Source: Desertimonas flava
GTDB taxonomy: Bacteria > Actinomycetota > Acidimicrobiia > Acidimicrobiales > Ilumatobacteraceae
Direction: 5' to 3'
Length of the DNA stretch: 64,000 bases
Assembly (NCBI RefSeq): GCF_003426815.1
Contig: NZ_QKYK01000017.1
Coordinates: 50,152-114,151, forward strand
The notes under the pieces are model-generated. The model saw nothing but the letters and a program-made list of their open reading frames with translations. It did no database searches and had not been told where the DNA came from. A program made the position numbers and the translations under genes. Within the stretch, counting starts at the first letter, position 1. Every line of letters begins with the position of its first letter. Shown here one piece after another: positions 53,354 through 63,951 of this stretch.

Positions 53354-55144
53354 TCAGTCGTCGCCGATGACGACGACGACGTCGCCGCCGCCCACGGTGT
53401 CGCCGGGGGCGACCTTGATCTCCTTCACCGTGCCGGAGCGCTCGGCGGTGATCTGGTTCTCCATCTTCATCGCTTCGAGCACGACGACGGGCTGGCCGGA
53501 CTCGACGGCGACGCCGACTTCCACCAGGACCTTGACGATGGTGCCCTGCATCGGCACCGCGACATGCCCACTCCCGGCGCCCCCACCGGCGCCGCCGGCG
53601 CCGGCCGCCCGGCGCGGCTTGCGGGCCACCGACTTGGCGCTGCCGGCAGGAGCGACACCAGCCGATTCGGGCACCCAGAGCTTGACGTCGAAGCGCTTGC
53701 CGTTCACCTCCACGGTGGTGGATCGCTGCACGAGCGGCTCGGGTTCTTCGCCTTCCTCGGCGCTGGCGACCGGGAGCGCCGGAGCCGCTGCGTCCGAGAG
53801 GTCGAGGCGTTCCTCCACCCACTTGGTGGAGTGCTCGACGGCGACGAAGTCGGGATGACGGAGGATCGCCAGGTCGGCGGGGATCGTGGTCGCCACGCCC
53901 TCGACGGTGGTTTCCTCGAGGGCCCGGATCGTGCGGGCGATCGCCGTGTCGCGGTCCTTGCCCCACACGATGAGCTTGCCGACGAGGTTGTCGTAGTACT
54001 GCGACACCTCGTCGCCAGCGGCGTAGCCGGCGTCGAAGCGGATGCCGAAACCGTCGGGAGCATCGAGCTTGGTGATGCGACCCGGCGAGGGGAGGAACTT
54101 GCCGCCGGCCGGATCCTCGGCGTTGATGCGCACCTCGATGCCGTGGCCGCGGCGCTGGGCGAGGACCTCGTCCTGGGTCATCGGCAGCCGCTCGCCCGAG
54201 GCGACGCGGATCTGCCACTCGACGAGGTCGATGCCGGTGATCACCTCGGTGACCGGATGCTCCACCTGGAGGCGGGTGTTCATCTCGAGGAAGAAGAACT
54301 CGCCGTCCTGGTAGATGAACTCGACGGTGCCGGCGTTGTAGTAACCGACCGCCTTGGCCGCCTTCACCGCAGCGGCGCCCATCGCCGCTTCGACGCCGTC
54401 GGGCAGGCCGGGCGCCGGAGCCTCCTCGATGAGCTTCTGGTGGCGACGCTGCGCGGAGCAGTCACGGGTCGACACCCAGACGACGTCGCCGTGCTGGTCG
54501 CCGACGATCTGCACCTCGACGTGGCGGGGCCAGGTGAGGTAGCGCTCGACGTACACCTCGTCGCGCCCGAAGAAGGACTTCGCCTCGCGCTGGGCGCTGG
54601 CCATCGCCTCGTCCACCTCGGCGGCCGACTGCACGACCTTCATGCCGCGGCCGCCGCCGCCGAACGCCGCCTTGATGGCGACCGGCCAGCCGTGCTCCTC
54701 GCCGAACGCGCGGATCTCCTCGGGGCCCTGGGCGAACTCGGTCGTGCCGGGCACGATCGGCGCACCGCCGCGGACCGCGGCCTTGCGGCTCGACACCTTG
54801 TCGCCCATCTCCTCGATGGCGGCAGGCGGCGGGCCGATGAAGGCCACGCCCATGTCGGTGATGCGGCGGGCGAACTCGGCGTTCTCCGAGAAGAACCCGT
54901 AGCCGGGGTGCACACCGTCGGCGCCGCTCCGCTGGACGACGTCCAGGATCGCGTCGGTGTTCAGGTAGCTCTCCGCTGCCGTCTGGCCCCCGAGGGCGAA
55001 AGCCTCGTCGGCCAAGCGCACGTGCAGGGCGTTGCGGTCGAGTTCGGAGTACACGGCGACGGTGGCGATGCCCAGCTCGCGGGCGGCGCGGATGACGCGC
55101 ACCGCGATCTCGCCGCGGTTGGCAATCAGGATCTTCTGCAGCAC
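53354..55144 (-). CDS. Acetyl/propionyl-CoA carboxylase alpha subunit (biotin carboxylase plus biotin carrier)
   Basis: 596 residues from GTG 55144. The biotin carboxylase part (1 to about 445) has ILIANRGEIAVRVIRAA, KAAFGGGGRGMKVV (ATP-grasp), RDCSAQRRHQKLIEEAPAPG and EMNTRLQVEHPVTE. A 60-residue Ala/Gly/Lys linker leads to the carrier domain with VLEAMKMENQI, whose Lys receives biotin. It needs a carboxyltransferase such as that at 15330. It is divergent from the birA gene. TACATT (55156-55151, minus) ends six bases before the GTG. Confidence 0.93.
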   Translation of the reverse strand: MLQKILIANRGEIAVRVIRAARELGIATVAVYSELDRNALHVRLADEAFALGGQTAAESYLNTDAILDVVQRSGADGVHPGYGFFSENAEFARRITDMGVAFIGPPPAAIEEMGDKVSSRKAAVRGGAPIVPGTTEFAQGPEEIRAFGEEHGWPVAIKAAFGGGGRGMKVVQSAAEVDEAMASAQREAKSFFGRDEVYVERYLTWPRHVEVQIVGDQHGDVVWVSTRDCSAQRRHQKLIEEAPAPGLPDGVEAAMGAAAVKAAKAVGYYNAGTVEFIYQDGEFFFLEMNTRLQVEHPVTEVITGIDLVEWQIRVASGERLPMTQDEVLAQRRGHGIEVRINAEDPAGGKFLPSPGRITKLDAPDGFGIRFDAGYAAGDEVSQYYDNLVGKLIVWGKDRDTAIARTIRALEETTVEGVATTIPADLAILRHPDFVAVEHSTKWVEERLDLSDAAAPALPVASAEEGEEPEPLVQRSTTVEVNGKRFDVKLWVPESAGVAPAGSAKSVARKPRRAAGAGGAGGGAGSGHVAVPMQGTIVKVLVEVGVAVESGQPVVVLEAMKMENQITAERSGTVKEIKVAPGDTVGGGDVVVVIGDD

Positions 55145-55150
55145 GGTGCC

Positions 55151-55156
55151 AATGTA
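55151..55156 (-). promoter_or_regulatory. Putative -10 box of the carboxylase gene, leaderless
   Basis: On the minus strand TACATT ends six bases before GTG 55144. Confidence 0.45.
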
Positions 55157-55243
55157 GGTGGTGAGGGTCTCTCCGGCCGCAAGCCGGCAGGCGTGACAGC
55201 CGTCGTGTCCCGCGGCGGATTCGGCCGCCGTGCCGGCGCTTGG

Positions 55244-55249
55244 CATGCT
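55244..55249 (+). promoter_or_regulatory. Putative -10 box of birA
   Basis: CATGCT ends seven bases before GTG 55257; TTCGGC at 55220-55225 is a possible -35 with an 18-bp spacer. Confidence 0.3.
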
Positions 55250-55256
55250 CGCGGGC

Positions 55257-55985
55257 GTGAACGAGTCGTGGGATCGAGACTGGCCGGCCGGCTGGACGGT
55301 GGAGCATGTCGCCGAGACGGGCAGCACGAACGCCGATCTTCTCGAGGATGTCACGCGGCGCCCCCACCGGAGCGTCCTGGCCACCGACCATCAGACGGCG
55401 GGACGAGGGCGCCTCGAAAGGAAGTGGGACGCCCCGCCGGGATCCAACCTGCTCGTGTCGCTGCTGTTCCGAGCCGACGCCGTCGGGGCCGATCCAGGTG
55501 AGCTCGTGCGTCGGGTGAGCCTCGCCGCCCTCGATGCCGGCCGCGCCGTCGCCCCCGCCGCCGTGGGCGATCGCCTGCGGCTGAAGTGGCCCAACGACCT
55601 GCTCCTCGGTGACGACAAGCTGGCCGGCGTGCTCGCGCAACGGGACGGGACCGGTTCCGTCGTCGTCGGGATCGGCATCAACGTCGGCTGGGCGCCACCG
55701 GGCGCCGCCCGGCTCGGCGACGGGGTCGACCGGGCCGACCTGCTCGCCGAGCTCCTGTCGTCGTATGACCGCCTGCCGGCGACGACTGATCAACTGCACG
55801 CCCGGTACCGCGCCGAGCTCGGCACGCTCGGCCAGCGCGTGCGCATCATCGGGACGAGCGGCGACATCGTCGGGCGGGCGGTCGACGTCGAGCCCGACGG
55901 TCGGTTGATCGTCCTCGACGACTGCGCGATGACGCATCGCGTCGACGTCGGCGACGTCACGCACCTGCGGCCGGCCGGCGAGTGA
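55257..55985 (+). CDS. birA: Biotin--[acetyl-CoA-carboxylase] ligase
   Basis: 242 residues from GTG 55257 (ATG 55245 in frame). It activates biotin to biotinyl-AMP and joins it to the carrier Lys of carboxylases. Motifs are ETGSTNADLL, DHQTAGRGRLERKWDAPPG (AMP-binding GRGR loop), RLKWPNDLLLGDDKLAGVL and VVGIGINVGW. It has no N-terminal HTH, so it is the non-regulatory class of ligase. The target, with its EAMKMEN site, is encoded next door on the other strand, 112 bases away. Confidence 0.93.
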   Translation: MNESWDRDWPAGWTVEHVAETGSTNADLLEDVTRRPHRSVLATDHQTAGRGRLERKWDAPPGSNLLVSLLFRADAVGADPGELVRRVSLAALDAGRAVAPAAVGDRLRLKWPNDLLLGDDKLAGVLAQRDGTGSVVVGIGINVGWAPPGAARLGDGVDRADLLAELLSSYDRLPATTDQLHARYRAELGTLGQRVRIIGTSGDIVGRAVDVEPDGRLIVLDDCAMTHRVDVGDVTHLRPAGE

Positions 55986-56036
55986 CCCCCGCCGACATCA
56001 TGGCCCAGGTGCCCGGAGCCGGCGAGCGACGGCCGT

Positions 56037-56042
56037 TAGCCT
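56037..56042 (+). promoter_or_regulatory. Putative -10 box, leaderless transcript
   Basis: TAGCCT ends seven bases before GTG 56050 of the LCP gene. Confidence 0.45.
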
Positions 56043-56049
56043 CGACCTC

Positions 56050-57087
56050 GTGAGTTCCGGACGCATCCATCGCGCCCCACTGCTGCTCGCCGGCTTGTTC
56101 ACGGTGGTCGTGGGCGTGGGCGGCGGAGCGGGCGTGTACTACGCGTCCGAGCGGCGACAGGCCGGCGTGGGCCAGGACGACGCCGCCCAGCAGGCGATCG
56201 ACGCCGGGATCGAGCTCGATGACTCCGCCAACGACGGCCCGGCCGAGAACTACCTGCTCGTCGGCACCGACACGCGGGAGAATCTCAACCCCGAAGGCGG
56301 CACCGACGACCCGGGCTGCAACTGCACCGACACGATCATGATCCTGCGCCGCGACCCCGACAACGGCGCCGCCCTGGTCAGCCTGCCCCGCGACCTCTGG
56401 GTCGACATCCCGGGCTACGGCAGCGACCGCATCAACTCGGCCTACGCCCACGAGAACGGGTCGGGCGTGCTGATCGACACGATCCACAACGAGCTGGGCA
56501 TCCGGATCGACCACTACGCCGAGATCGACTTCGCCGGATTCGTCGACATCGTCGACGCCATCGGCGGCGTCGAGGTGTGCGTCGAGCACCTCATCGAGGA
56601 CCCTGAGTACACGGCGATGCGGCTCGATCCCGGCTGCCACATCCTCAGCGGACTCGATGCCCTGGCCTTCGCCCGGGCCCGGCACGTGAGCGAGTTCATC
56701 GACGGGGAGTGGGTCGAGGACCAGCGCGCCGACATCGGTCGCATCGAACGTCAGCAGTCGTTCGTCACCTCGGCCGTGAACGGCCTGCTGGCCGAGCTGA
56801 AGAACGACCCCGAGCGCGCGGGTGAACTGATCGAGGTCGCCGCCAATGCGCTCACGATCAGCGGCGGCGACGACCTCACCGAGATCGCCCTGGCGCTGCG
56901 GGCCGCCGCCGGCGAAGGTCTGCGTACGTTCTCGCTGCCGGTCGATCTCCGCCGCGACGGCGCCACGGTCGACCTGGGCGACGGCGCCGACGAGATCCTC
57001 GACTACTTCCGTGGCGCCGGTCCCTTGCCGCCCGAGCCGGCCGACACGCCGCCCGCCGACTCGGCGCCCGGCGAAGCGGACGGCTGA
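56050..57087 (+). CDS. LytR-CpsA-Psr family cell-wall polymer ligase
   Basis: 345 residues with an N-terminal membrane anchor (about residues 9-32, LLLAGLFTVVVGVGGGAGVY). The LCP core has NYLLVGTDTRENL, CTDTIMILRRDPDNG, VSLPRDLWVDIPGYGSDRINSAY with the key Arg and Asp residues, and LAFARARHV with RIERQQSFV. It transfers glycopolymers from lipid carriers to peptidoglycan outside the cell. The C-terminus is Pro/Asp-rich. It precedes the dTDP-rhamnose genes, consistent with a rhamnose-containing wall polymer. Confidence 0.92.
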   Translation: MSSGRIHRAPLLLAGLFTVVVGVGGGAGVYYASERRQAGVGQDDAAQQAIDAGIELDDSANDGPAENYLLVGTDTRENLNPEGGTDDPGCNCTDTIMILRRDPDNGAALVSLPRDLWVDIPGYGSDRINSAYAHENGSGVLIDTIHNELGIRIDHYAEIDFAGFVDIVDAIGGVEVCVEHLIEDPEYTAMRLDPGCHILSGLDALAFARARHVSEFIDGEWVEDQRADIGRIERQQSFVTSAVNGLLAELKNDPERAGELIEVAANALTISGGDDLTEIALALRAAAGEGLRTFSLPVDLRRDGATVDLGDGADEILDYFRGAGPLPPEPADTPPADSAPGEADG

Positions 57088-57114
57088 TCAGGCCCGTTCG
57101 CGACGGATTCCGCC

Positions 57115-57120
57115 TACGCT
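57115..57120 (+). promoter_or_regulatory. Putative -10 box before rmlA
   Basis: TACGCT ends ten bases before ATG 57131; the transcript would have at most a very short leader. Confidence 0.35.
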
Positions 57121-57130
57121 GCGGGCCCGT

Positions 57131-58210
57131 ATGAAGGCGCTCATCCTCGCCGGAGGTGAGGGGACCCGGCTGCGGCCGATCACCCACACCAGGGCCAAGC
57201 AGCTCGTCCCGGTCGCCAACAAGCCGATCCTGTTCTACGGCATCGAGTCAATGGTGGCCGCCGGCATCACGGAGATCGGTGTGATCACCGGCTCGACGGG
57301 GCCCGAGGTTCGCGCCGCCCTCGGCGACGGCAGCGACTTCGGGGCATCGATCACGTACATCCCCCAGGACGCCCCGCTGGGCCTCGCCCATTGCGTGCTG
57401 ATCGCCCGCGACTTCCTCGGCGACGACGACTTCGTGATGTACCTCGGTGACAACCTCCTCGAGCAGGATCTGGCGGCGTTCGTGTCGGCCTTCGAGGAGG
57501 CCAGGGCGTTGCCCGATCCGCCGTCGGCCCAGATCCTCCTGAAGCGGGTGCCCGACCCCCATCGGTTCGGCATCGCCACGCTCGACGCCGCGGGTCACGT
57601 CGTGGGGCTCGTCGAGAAGCCCGCCGATCCACCGTCCGACCTGGCGCTCGTCGGCGTGTACCTGTTCGACGCGGCCATCCACGAGGCGGTGCGGGCCATC
57701 CAGCCCTCCGCCCGTGGGGAGCTCGAGATCACCGACGCCATCCAGTGGCTCATCACCAACGGTCGGCGGGTCCGCACCGAGTTGCTCACCGGCTGGTGGA
57801 TCGACACCGGCAAGCTGACGCCGCTGCTCGAGGCCAACCGGCTGCTGCTCGAGAAGATCGAGACCGACGTGTCGGGAACCGTCGACGAGACGTCGTCCCT
57901 CGACGGCCGCGTGGTCATCGCAACCGGCGCCGAGATCGTCAACTCGACGATCCGGGGGCCGGTGGCGATCGGCGCCGGCACGCGGGTGGTCGACAGCTTC
58001 ATCGGGCCGTTCAGCGCGATCGGCGACCGCTGCGAGGTCCTCAACAGCGAGATCGAGCACTCCGTCGTGATGAACGACTCGCGGATCCTGCAGATCCCCC
58101 GACTCGAGGACAGCCTCATCGGCCGCGAGGCGGTCGTCGAGCGCACCACGCGGCGCCCACGCGCCCTGCGCCTCATGGTCGGCGACCATTGCCAAGTCGA
58201 TGTCGAGTGA
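57131..58210 (+). CDS. rmlA: Glucose-1-phosphate thymidylyltransferase, long form
   Basis: 359 residues. It makes dTDP-glucose, the first step to dTDP-rhamnose. The nucleotidyltransferase domain has KALILAGGEGTRLRPIT, ARDFLGDDDFVMYLGDNLL and RFGIATLDAAG, VVGLVEKPADPP. From about residue 245 a left-handed beta-helix of hexapeptide-type repeats (GRVVIATGAEIVNSTIRGPV, VVDSFIGPFSAIG) follows, so this is the long form. A 117-base gap with a GGCGGC...GCCGCC stem (58223-58252) separates it from the next gene. Confidence 0.93.
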   Translation: MKALILAGGEGTRLRPITHTRAKQLVPVANKPILFYGIESMVAAGITEIGVITGSTGPEVRAALGDGSDFGASITYIPQDAPLGLAHCVLIARDFLGDDDFVMYLGDNLLEQDLAAFVSAFEEARALPDPPSAQILLKRVPDPHRFGIATLDAAGHVVGLVEKPADPPSDLALVGVYLFDAAIHEAVRAIQPSARGELEITDAIQWLITNGRRVRTELLTGWWIDTGKLTPLLEANRLLLEKIETDVSGTVDETSSLDGRVVIATGAEIVNSTIRGPVAIGAGTRVVDSFIGPFSAIGDRCEVLNSEIEHSVVMNDSRILQIPRLEDSLIGREAVVERTTRRPRALRLMVGDHCQVDVE

Positions 58211-58222
58211 TGTTTCGTCCTC

Positions 58223-58252
58223 GGCGGCATCGTCGCTTCGCTCCTCGCCGCC
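58223..58252 (+). other. Hairpin-forming spacer between rmlA and rmlC
   Basis: GGCGGC (58223-58228) and GCCGCC (58247-58252) can pair. The gap up to 58327 otherwise has no gene; GGGGAAGGG just before ATG 58328 is the ribosome site for rmlC. Confidence 0.3.
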
Positions 58253-58327
58253 CCCTTCGGCATCGGAGCGTTGGTCATCTCGCGACCGGTGTCGCGTCGG
58301 CGCGCTGGACATGGGGAAGGGCCCGAC

Positions 58328-60733
<2,406 letters not shown>

Positions 60734-60773
60734 ATTCGGAGACTCCGTGACACCGTGATGTCAGCATCGCGGG

Positions 60774-63332
60774 ATGGATCCGCGTCAGCCGCCGCTCGCC
60801 GCCCGGCCCCGGCGCGGGCTCGGATCGATCCCGCTCCTCGTCATCGGCGTCGCCACCGCCGTCACCGGTGCCGTCCTCGCCCTGCGGCTCGCCCCGTGCG
60901 GTGACTTCTTCGTCGGCACCGAGTTCTCCGGATCCAATCGCCGCCTCGGCGCATGGATCGGAAGCTGCCCGGCCGATCTCGGCGCCGCCCGCAGCTCGCT
61001 GGCCGCCGACGGGCTGTTCATCGTCGGGTACGTGCTCACCCTGGCGGGCATCCTGCGGCGATGGTGGCCGCTCTATCAGGCCCCTCGCCTGAAGCAGCGC
61101 GAGCGTCTCGTCGTCGCCCTGCCGTTCGTCGTCGGCGCCCTCGACGTGGTGGAGAACATCGCCACCCTGATCGCCCTCGGTGTTGCCCGCACCGGCGGCG
61201 GACAGCGTTTCACCTTTCCCGACAACCCGTGGCTGCCCACGTTCGTGTCGACCACGGCCTGGCTGAAGTGGGCCGGCGCCGGAGTTGCCGTTGTGCTCGC
61301 CGTGATGGCGATCGGGGTCGCCATCGCGTCGAGGCACGAGCCCGACGCGCCCAGGGTGTCGCGCGAGCCGGAACCGGTCCCCGTGATGACCGGGCCGCCA
61401 TCCGGTCTCGGCGTCTGTTGCTCAGGCGGCGGGATCCGGGCGACCGCCTACGCGATCGGAGCGCTCGACGAGCTCGAGCGGGGCGGTGTGATGCGGCGGG
61501 CGCGCTGGCTGACCGCGGTGTCGGGCGGCAACTACGCCGCCACCGCATGGACGCTGGCGCGCACGGACGACCCGTCGCAGCGGGCCGCCGACGACGTCAT
61601 CCGGTGGCTCACGGCGCCGATCCCGGGGAGCACGTCGGGCCGGCACCGGTTCTTGCGCAACGGTCCGGGCGGGCTCGGCCGGTCGGTCATCGCCGCCGCG
61701 TCGTACATCGCTCTCAACCTCGTCGTGCTCGGATCGCTCGTCGCCGTCCTGTCGTGGCCGATCGGCCGCGTCATCGGCAGCCGGGCCGTGCAGCCGGTCT
61801 TCCGCACGTTCCATCGCGTCCCGCGCCAGCTCGACGTGCCGCCCGAGCTGTGGTGGCCCGGCCTGGCCCTGGGCGGCGTGGCCGCCGTCGTCCTGCTCAT
61901 CTCCGCCCTGCCGTCGTGGAGCACGTCGTGGCTGTGGCGCGTCGCCGCCGGGCTGGCGATCGCCGCGGCGGCACTGACCGCCGTCCTCGTCGGGATCCCG
62001 GCGGCGACGGTCGCCGTCGGCAACTTCCTCCACCCGGCGGAGCGCACCGGTCGCCCGGTCGCCGTCGGCCTGCTGTCGCTCACCGGCGCCCTCGGGGTCG
62101 TCTGGCGACTCGCCCGCAAGCCCCTGACCGGGCAGCTGGCCCGGCGACTGCCCCAACTCGGCGGCGTGCTCCTCGCCCTCGCCGCTTTGATGTGGGGCGG
62201 CAAGGTGGCCACCGACGCGGCCACGGCCGCCGGCCTGTTCGGCTCGGCCGAGCGGTGGGCCGCCGCCGGGGTGCTGTTCGTGGTCATCTACGGCCTCGTC
62301 GGGGCCACGCAGCCGAGCATCCACCGCATCTATCGGCGACGTCTCCTGCGCACGTTCGGGCTCCGGCGGGCGGGCGACGGCCGGCTCGACTCACCGGGGG
62401 TCCGCGGTCAGGTCACGTGGGACGAACTGTCCGCCGGCGAACCCGAGCTCGTGGTGTGCTGCGCCCAGCAGCGCAACGGGATCGCGCCGGGTGGGCTCCC
62501 GGCCGACACGTTCACCATCTCCCGCCGAGAGGTGCGCATCGGCGAGTTCGTCACCCCGACCGACCGCTACCTCGCGCGCCTGCCCAAGGACCTCACCGGT
62601 GAGCGAGACGTCGCGGCGTGGGCCGCCACGAGTGGAGCGGCGTTCGCCTCGGCGATGGGCCGCCTGTCCAAGGGATCGACGAACGCCCTCCTCGCCGCCC
62701 TCAACATCGATCTCGGGATCTGGCTGCCCAACCCACGGCTCACCGACGATCCGGCCGTGCGGTTCCCGAAGGTCCGCTTCGGGTACCTGTTCAAGGAGAT
62801 CCTCGGCTGGTACGACGCCGCCGACCGCTACGTGTTCGTCGCCGACGGCGGCCACTGGGAGAATCTCGGTCTCGTCGAGCTGCTGCGCCGCCGGTGCGCC
62901 GTGATCGTCTGCATCGACGCGAGCGGCGACGACGCCAGCGGCTTCGGCACCGATGCTGCTCGGCGTGCCTTCGGCACGCTGCGCCAGGCGGTCGAACTGG
63001 CGAGTCTCGAACTTCCCGGCATCGTGGCGGCGATCGACCTGAGCGGGCTCGAGCGGCTCGTCGGCAACGGCAGCGTCCTGCCGCCCACCACCGTCACCAC
63101 GCTGAGCGTCGACTACGTCGGTGGCTTCTCGGGAACCATCGTCTACGCCAAGGCGCAGCTGGCCGCCGACCTCGACATCGGCCTGCGCCGCTACGCCAAG
63201 GCCGATCGCGGTTTCCCGAACTACTCCACGGCGAACCAGTTCCTCAGCAACGACCAGTTCGCCCAGCTCGTCGACCTGGGGCGGGCCTCGGGGCGCCGTG
63301 TGGTTGACTCGCTCGATGGGCTTCAGCCGTGA
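60774..63332 (+). CDS. Multi-pass membrane patatin-like phospholipase
   Basis: 852 residues. Segments at about 18-40, 78-98, 160-180 and several between 310 and 520 are hydrophobic. A patatin-like site is split across it: the oxyanion loop CCSGGGIRATAY (about 215-226), the nucleophile in AVSGGNYAA (Ser250) and the Asp-Gly of VFVADGGHWENLGL (Asp691). Ordinary patatins have about 150 residues between Ser and Asp; here about 440, with the membrane segments inside the gap. It should hydrolyse lipids at the membrane. It overlaps the glycosylase gene by 17 bases. Confidence 0.75.
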   Translation: MDPRQPPLAARPRRGLGSIPLLVIGVATAVTGAVLALRLAPCGDFFVGTEFSGSNRRLGAWIGSCPADLGAARSSLAADGLFIVGYVLTLAGILRRWWPLYQAPRLKQRERLVVALPFVVGALDVVENIATLIALGVARTGGGQRFTFPDNPWLPTFVSTTAWLKWAGAGVAVVLAVMAIGVAIASRHEPDAPRVSREPEPVPVMTGPPSGLGVCCSGGGIRATAYAIGALDELERGGVMRRARWLTAVSGGNYAATAWTLARTDDPSQRAADDVIRWLTAPIPGSTSGRHRFLRNGPGGLGRSVIAAASYIALNLVVLGSLVAVLSWPIGRVIGSRAVQPVFRTFHRVPRQLDVPPELWWPGLALGGVAAVVLLISALPSWSTSWLWRVAAGLAIAAAALTAVLVGIPAATVAVGNFLHPAERTGRPVAVGLLSLTGALGVVWRLARKPLTGQLARRLPQLGGVLLALAALMWGGKVATDAATAAGLFGSAERWAAAGVLFVVIYGLVGATQPSIHRIYRRRLLRTFGLRRAGDGRLDSPGVRGQVTWDELSAGEPELVVCCAQQRNGIAPGGLPADTFTISRREVRIGEFVTPTDRYLARLPKDLTGERDVAAWAATSGAAFASAMGRLSKGSTNALLAALNIDLGIWLPNPRLTDDPAVRFPKVRFGYLFKEILGWYDAADRYVFVADGGHWENLGLVELLRRRCAVIVCIDASGDDASGFGTDAARRAFGTLRQAVELASLELPGIVAAIDLSGLERLVGNGSVLPPTTVTTLSVDYVGGFSGTIVYAKAQLAADLDIGLRRYAKADRGFPNYSTANQFLSNDQFAQLVDLGRASGRRVVDSLDGLQP

Positions 63333-63888
63333 GGAACTCCAGCAGTACTACGGAGTGACCGTCCCCGACCTCGTCGGCTCGGAGGTTCGACTGTTGTTCG
63401 TCGGCATCAACCCCGGACTGTGGACGGCGGCCACGCAGACCCACTTCGCCCATCCCGGCAACCGCTTCTATCCGGCGCTCTACGAGGCGGGGATCATCGA
63501 GCAGCCGATCGACCGCGGCCGCGGCATGACCGACGAGGAGCGGCGGGCGTTCACCGATCGTGGCCTCGGCATCAGCAATCTCGTCGCCCGGGCGACCGCC
63601 AAGGCGTCCGAGCTGACGAAGGCGGAGCTGCGCGCCGGCGGCGAACGCTTGCATCGATTCGTCGCCGAGCACCGGCCACGCGTCGTGGCCGTCGCCGGCA
63701 TCACCGCGTACCGCGACGCGTTCGGACGACCGGCGGCCACGGGCGGCCGGCAGGGCGAGACGCTCGCCGGGAGCGAGCTCTGGGTCGTGCCCAACCCGAG
63801 CGGGCTCAATGCCCACGAGACGACCTCCTCGCTGGCCGCGGCCTACCGCGAGGTCGCCGTGGCCGCCGGCATCGATCTCGTCCGGTAA
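63316..63888 (+). CDS. mug: Mismatch-specific uracil/thymine-DNA glycosylase
   Basis: 190 residues from ATG 63316. It removes uracil or thymine from mismatches with guanine. LLFVGINPGLWTAATQTHFAHPGNRFYPALYEAG contains the GINPG motif with Asn as the key residue, and LWVVPNPSGLNAHE holds the NPSGLN intercalation loop. GLGISNLVARATAKASEL lies between. The start falls in the end of the phospholipase gene. DNA repair function is firm from motifs. Confidence 0.92.
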   Translation: MGFSREELQQYYGVTVPDLVGSEVRLLFVGINPGLWTAATQTHFAHPGNRFYPALYEAGIIEQPIDRGRGMTDEERRAFTDRGLGISNLVARATAKASELTKAELRAGGERLHRFVAEHRPRVVAVAGITAYRDAFGRPAATGGRQGETLAGSELWVVPNPSGLNAHETTSSLAAAYREVAVAAGIDLVR

Positions 63889-63922
63889 CAGATGGTGCCA
63901 GCCTGCCCGCCAGCGGTGAGTG

Positions 63923-63948
63923 CAACACCTTGAGCCTTGGAGGTGTTG
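63923..63948 (+). other. Hairpin over the ribosome site of the last gene
   Basis: CAACACC (63923-63929) pairs with GGTGTTG (63942-63948). The right arm overlaps GGAGG (63939-63943), so the stem would hide the ribosome site of the gene starting at 63952. Such structures often guard transposase genes from outside transcription. Confidence 0.4.
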
Positions 63949-63951
63949 GTG

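Noticed and set aside
53564..55501. 645-codon plus-strand open frame
   Set aside because: It is antisense to the biotin carboxylase gene, which has intact ATP-grasp and biotin motifs.
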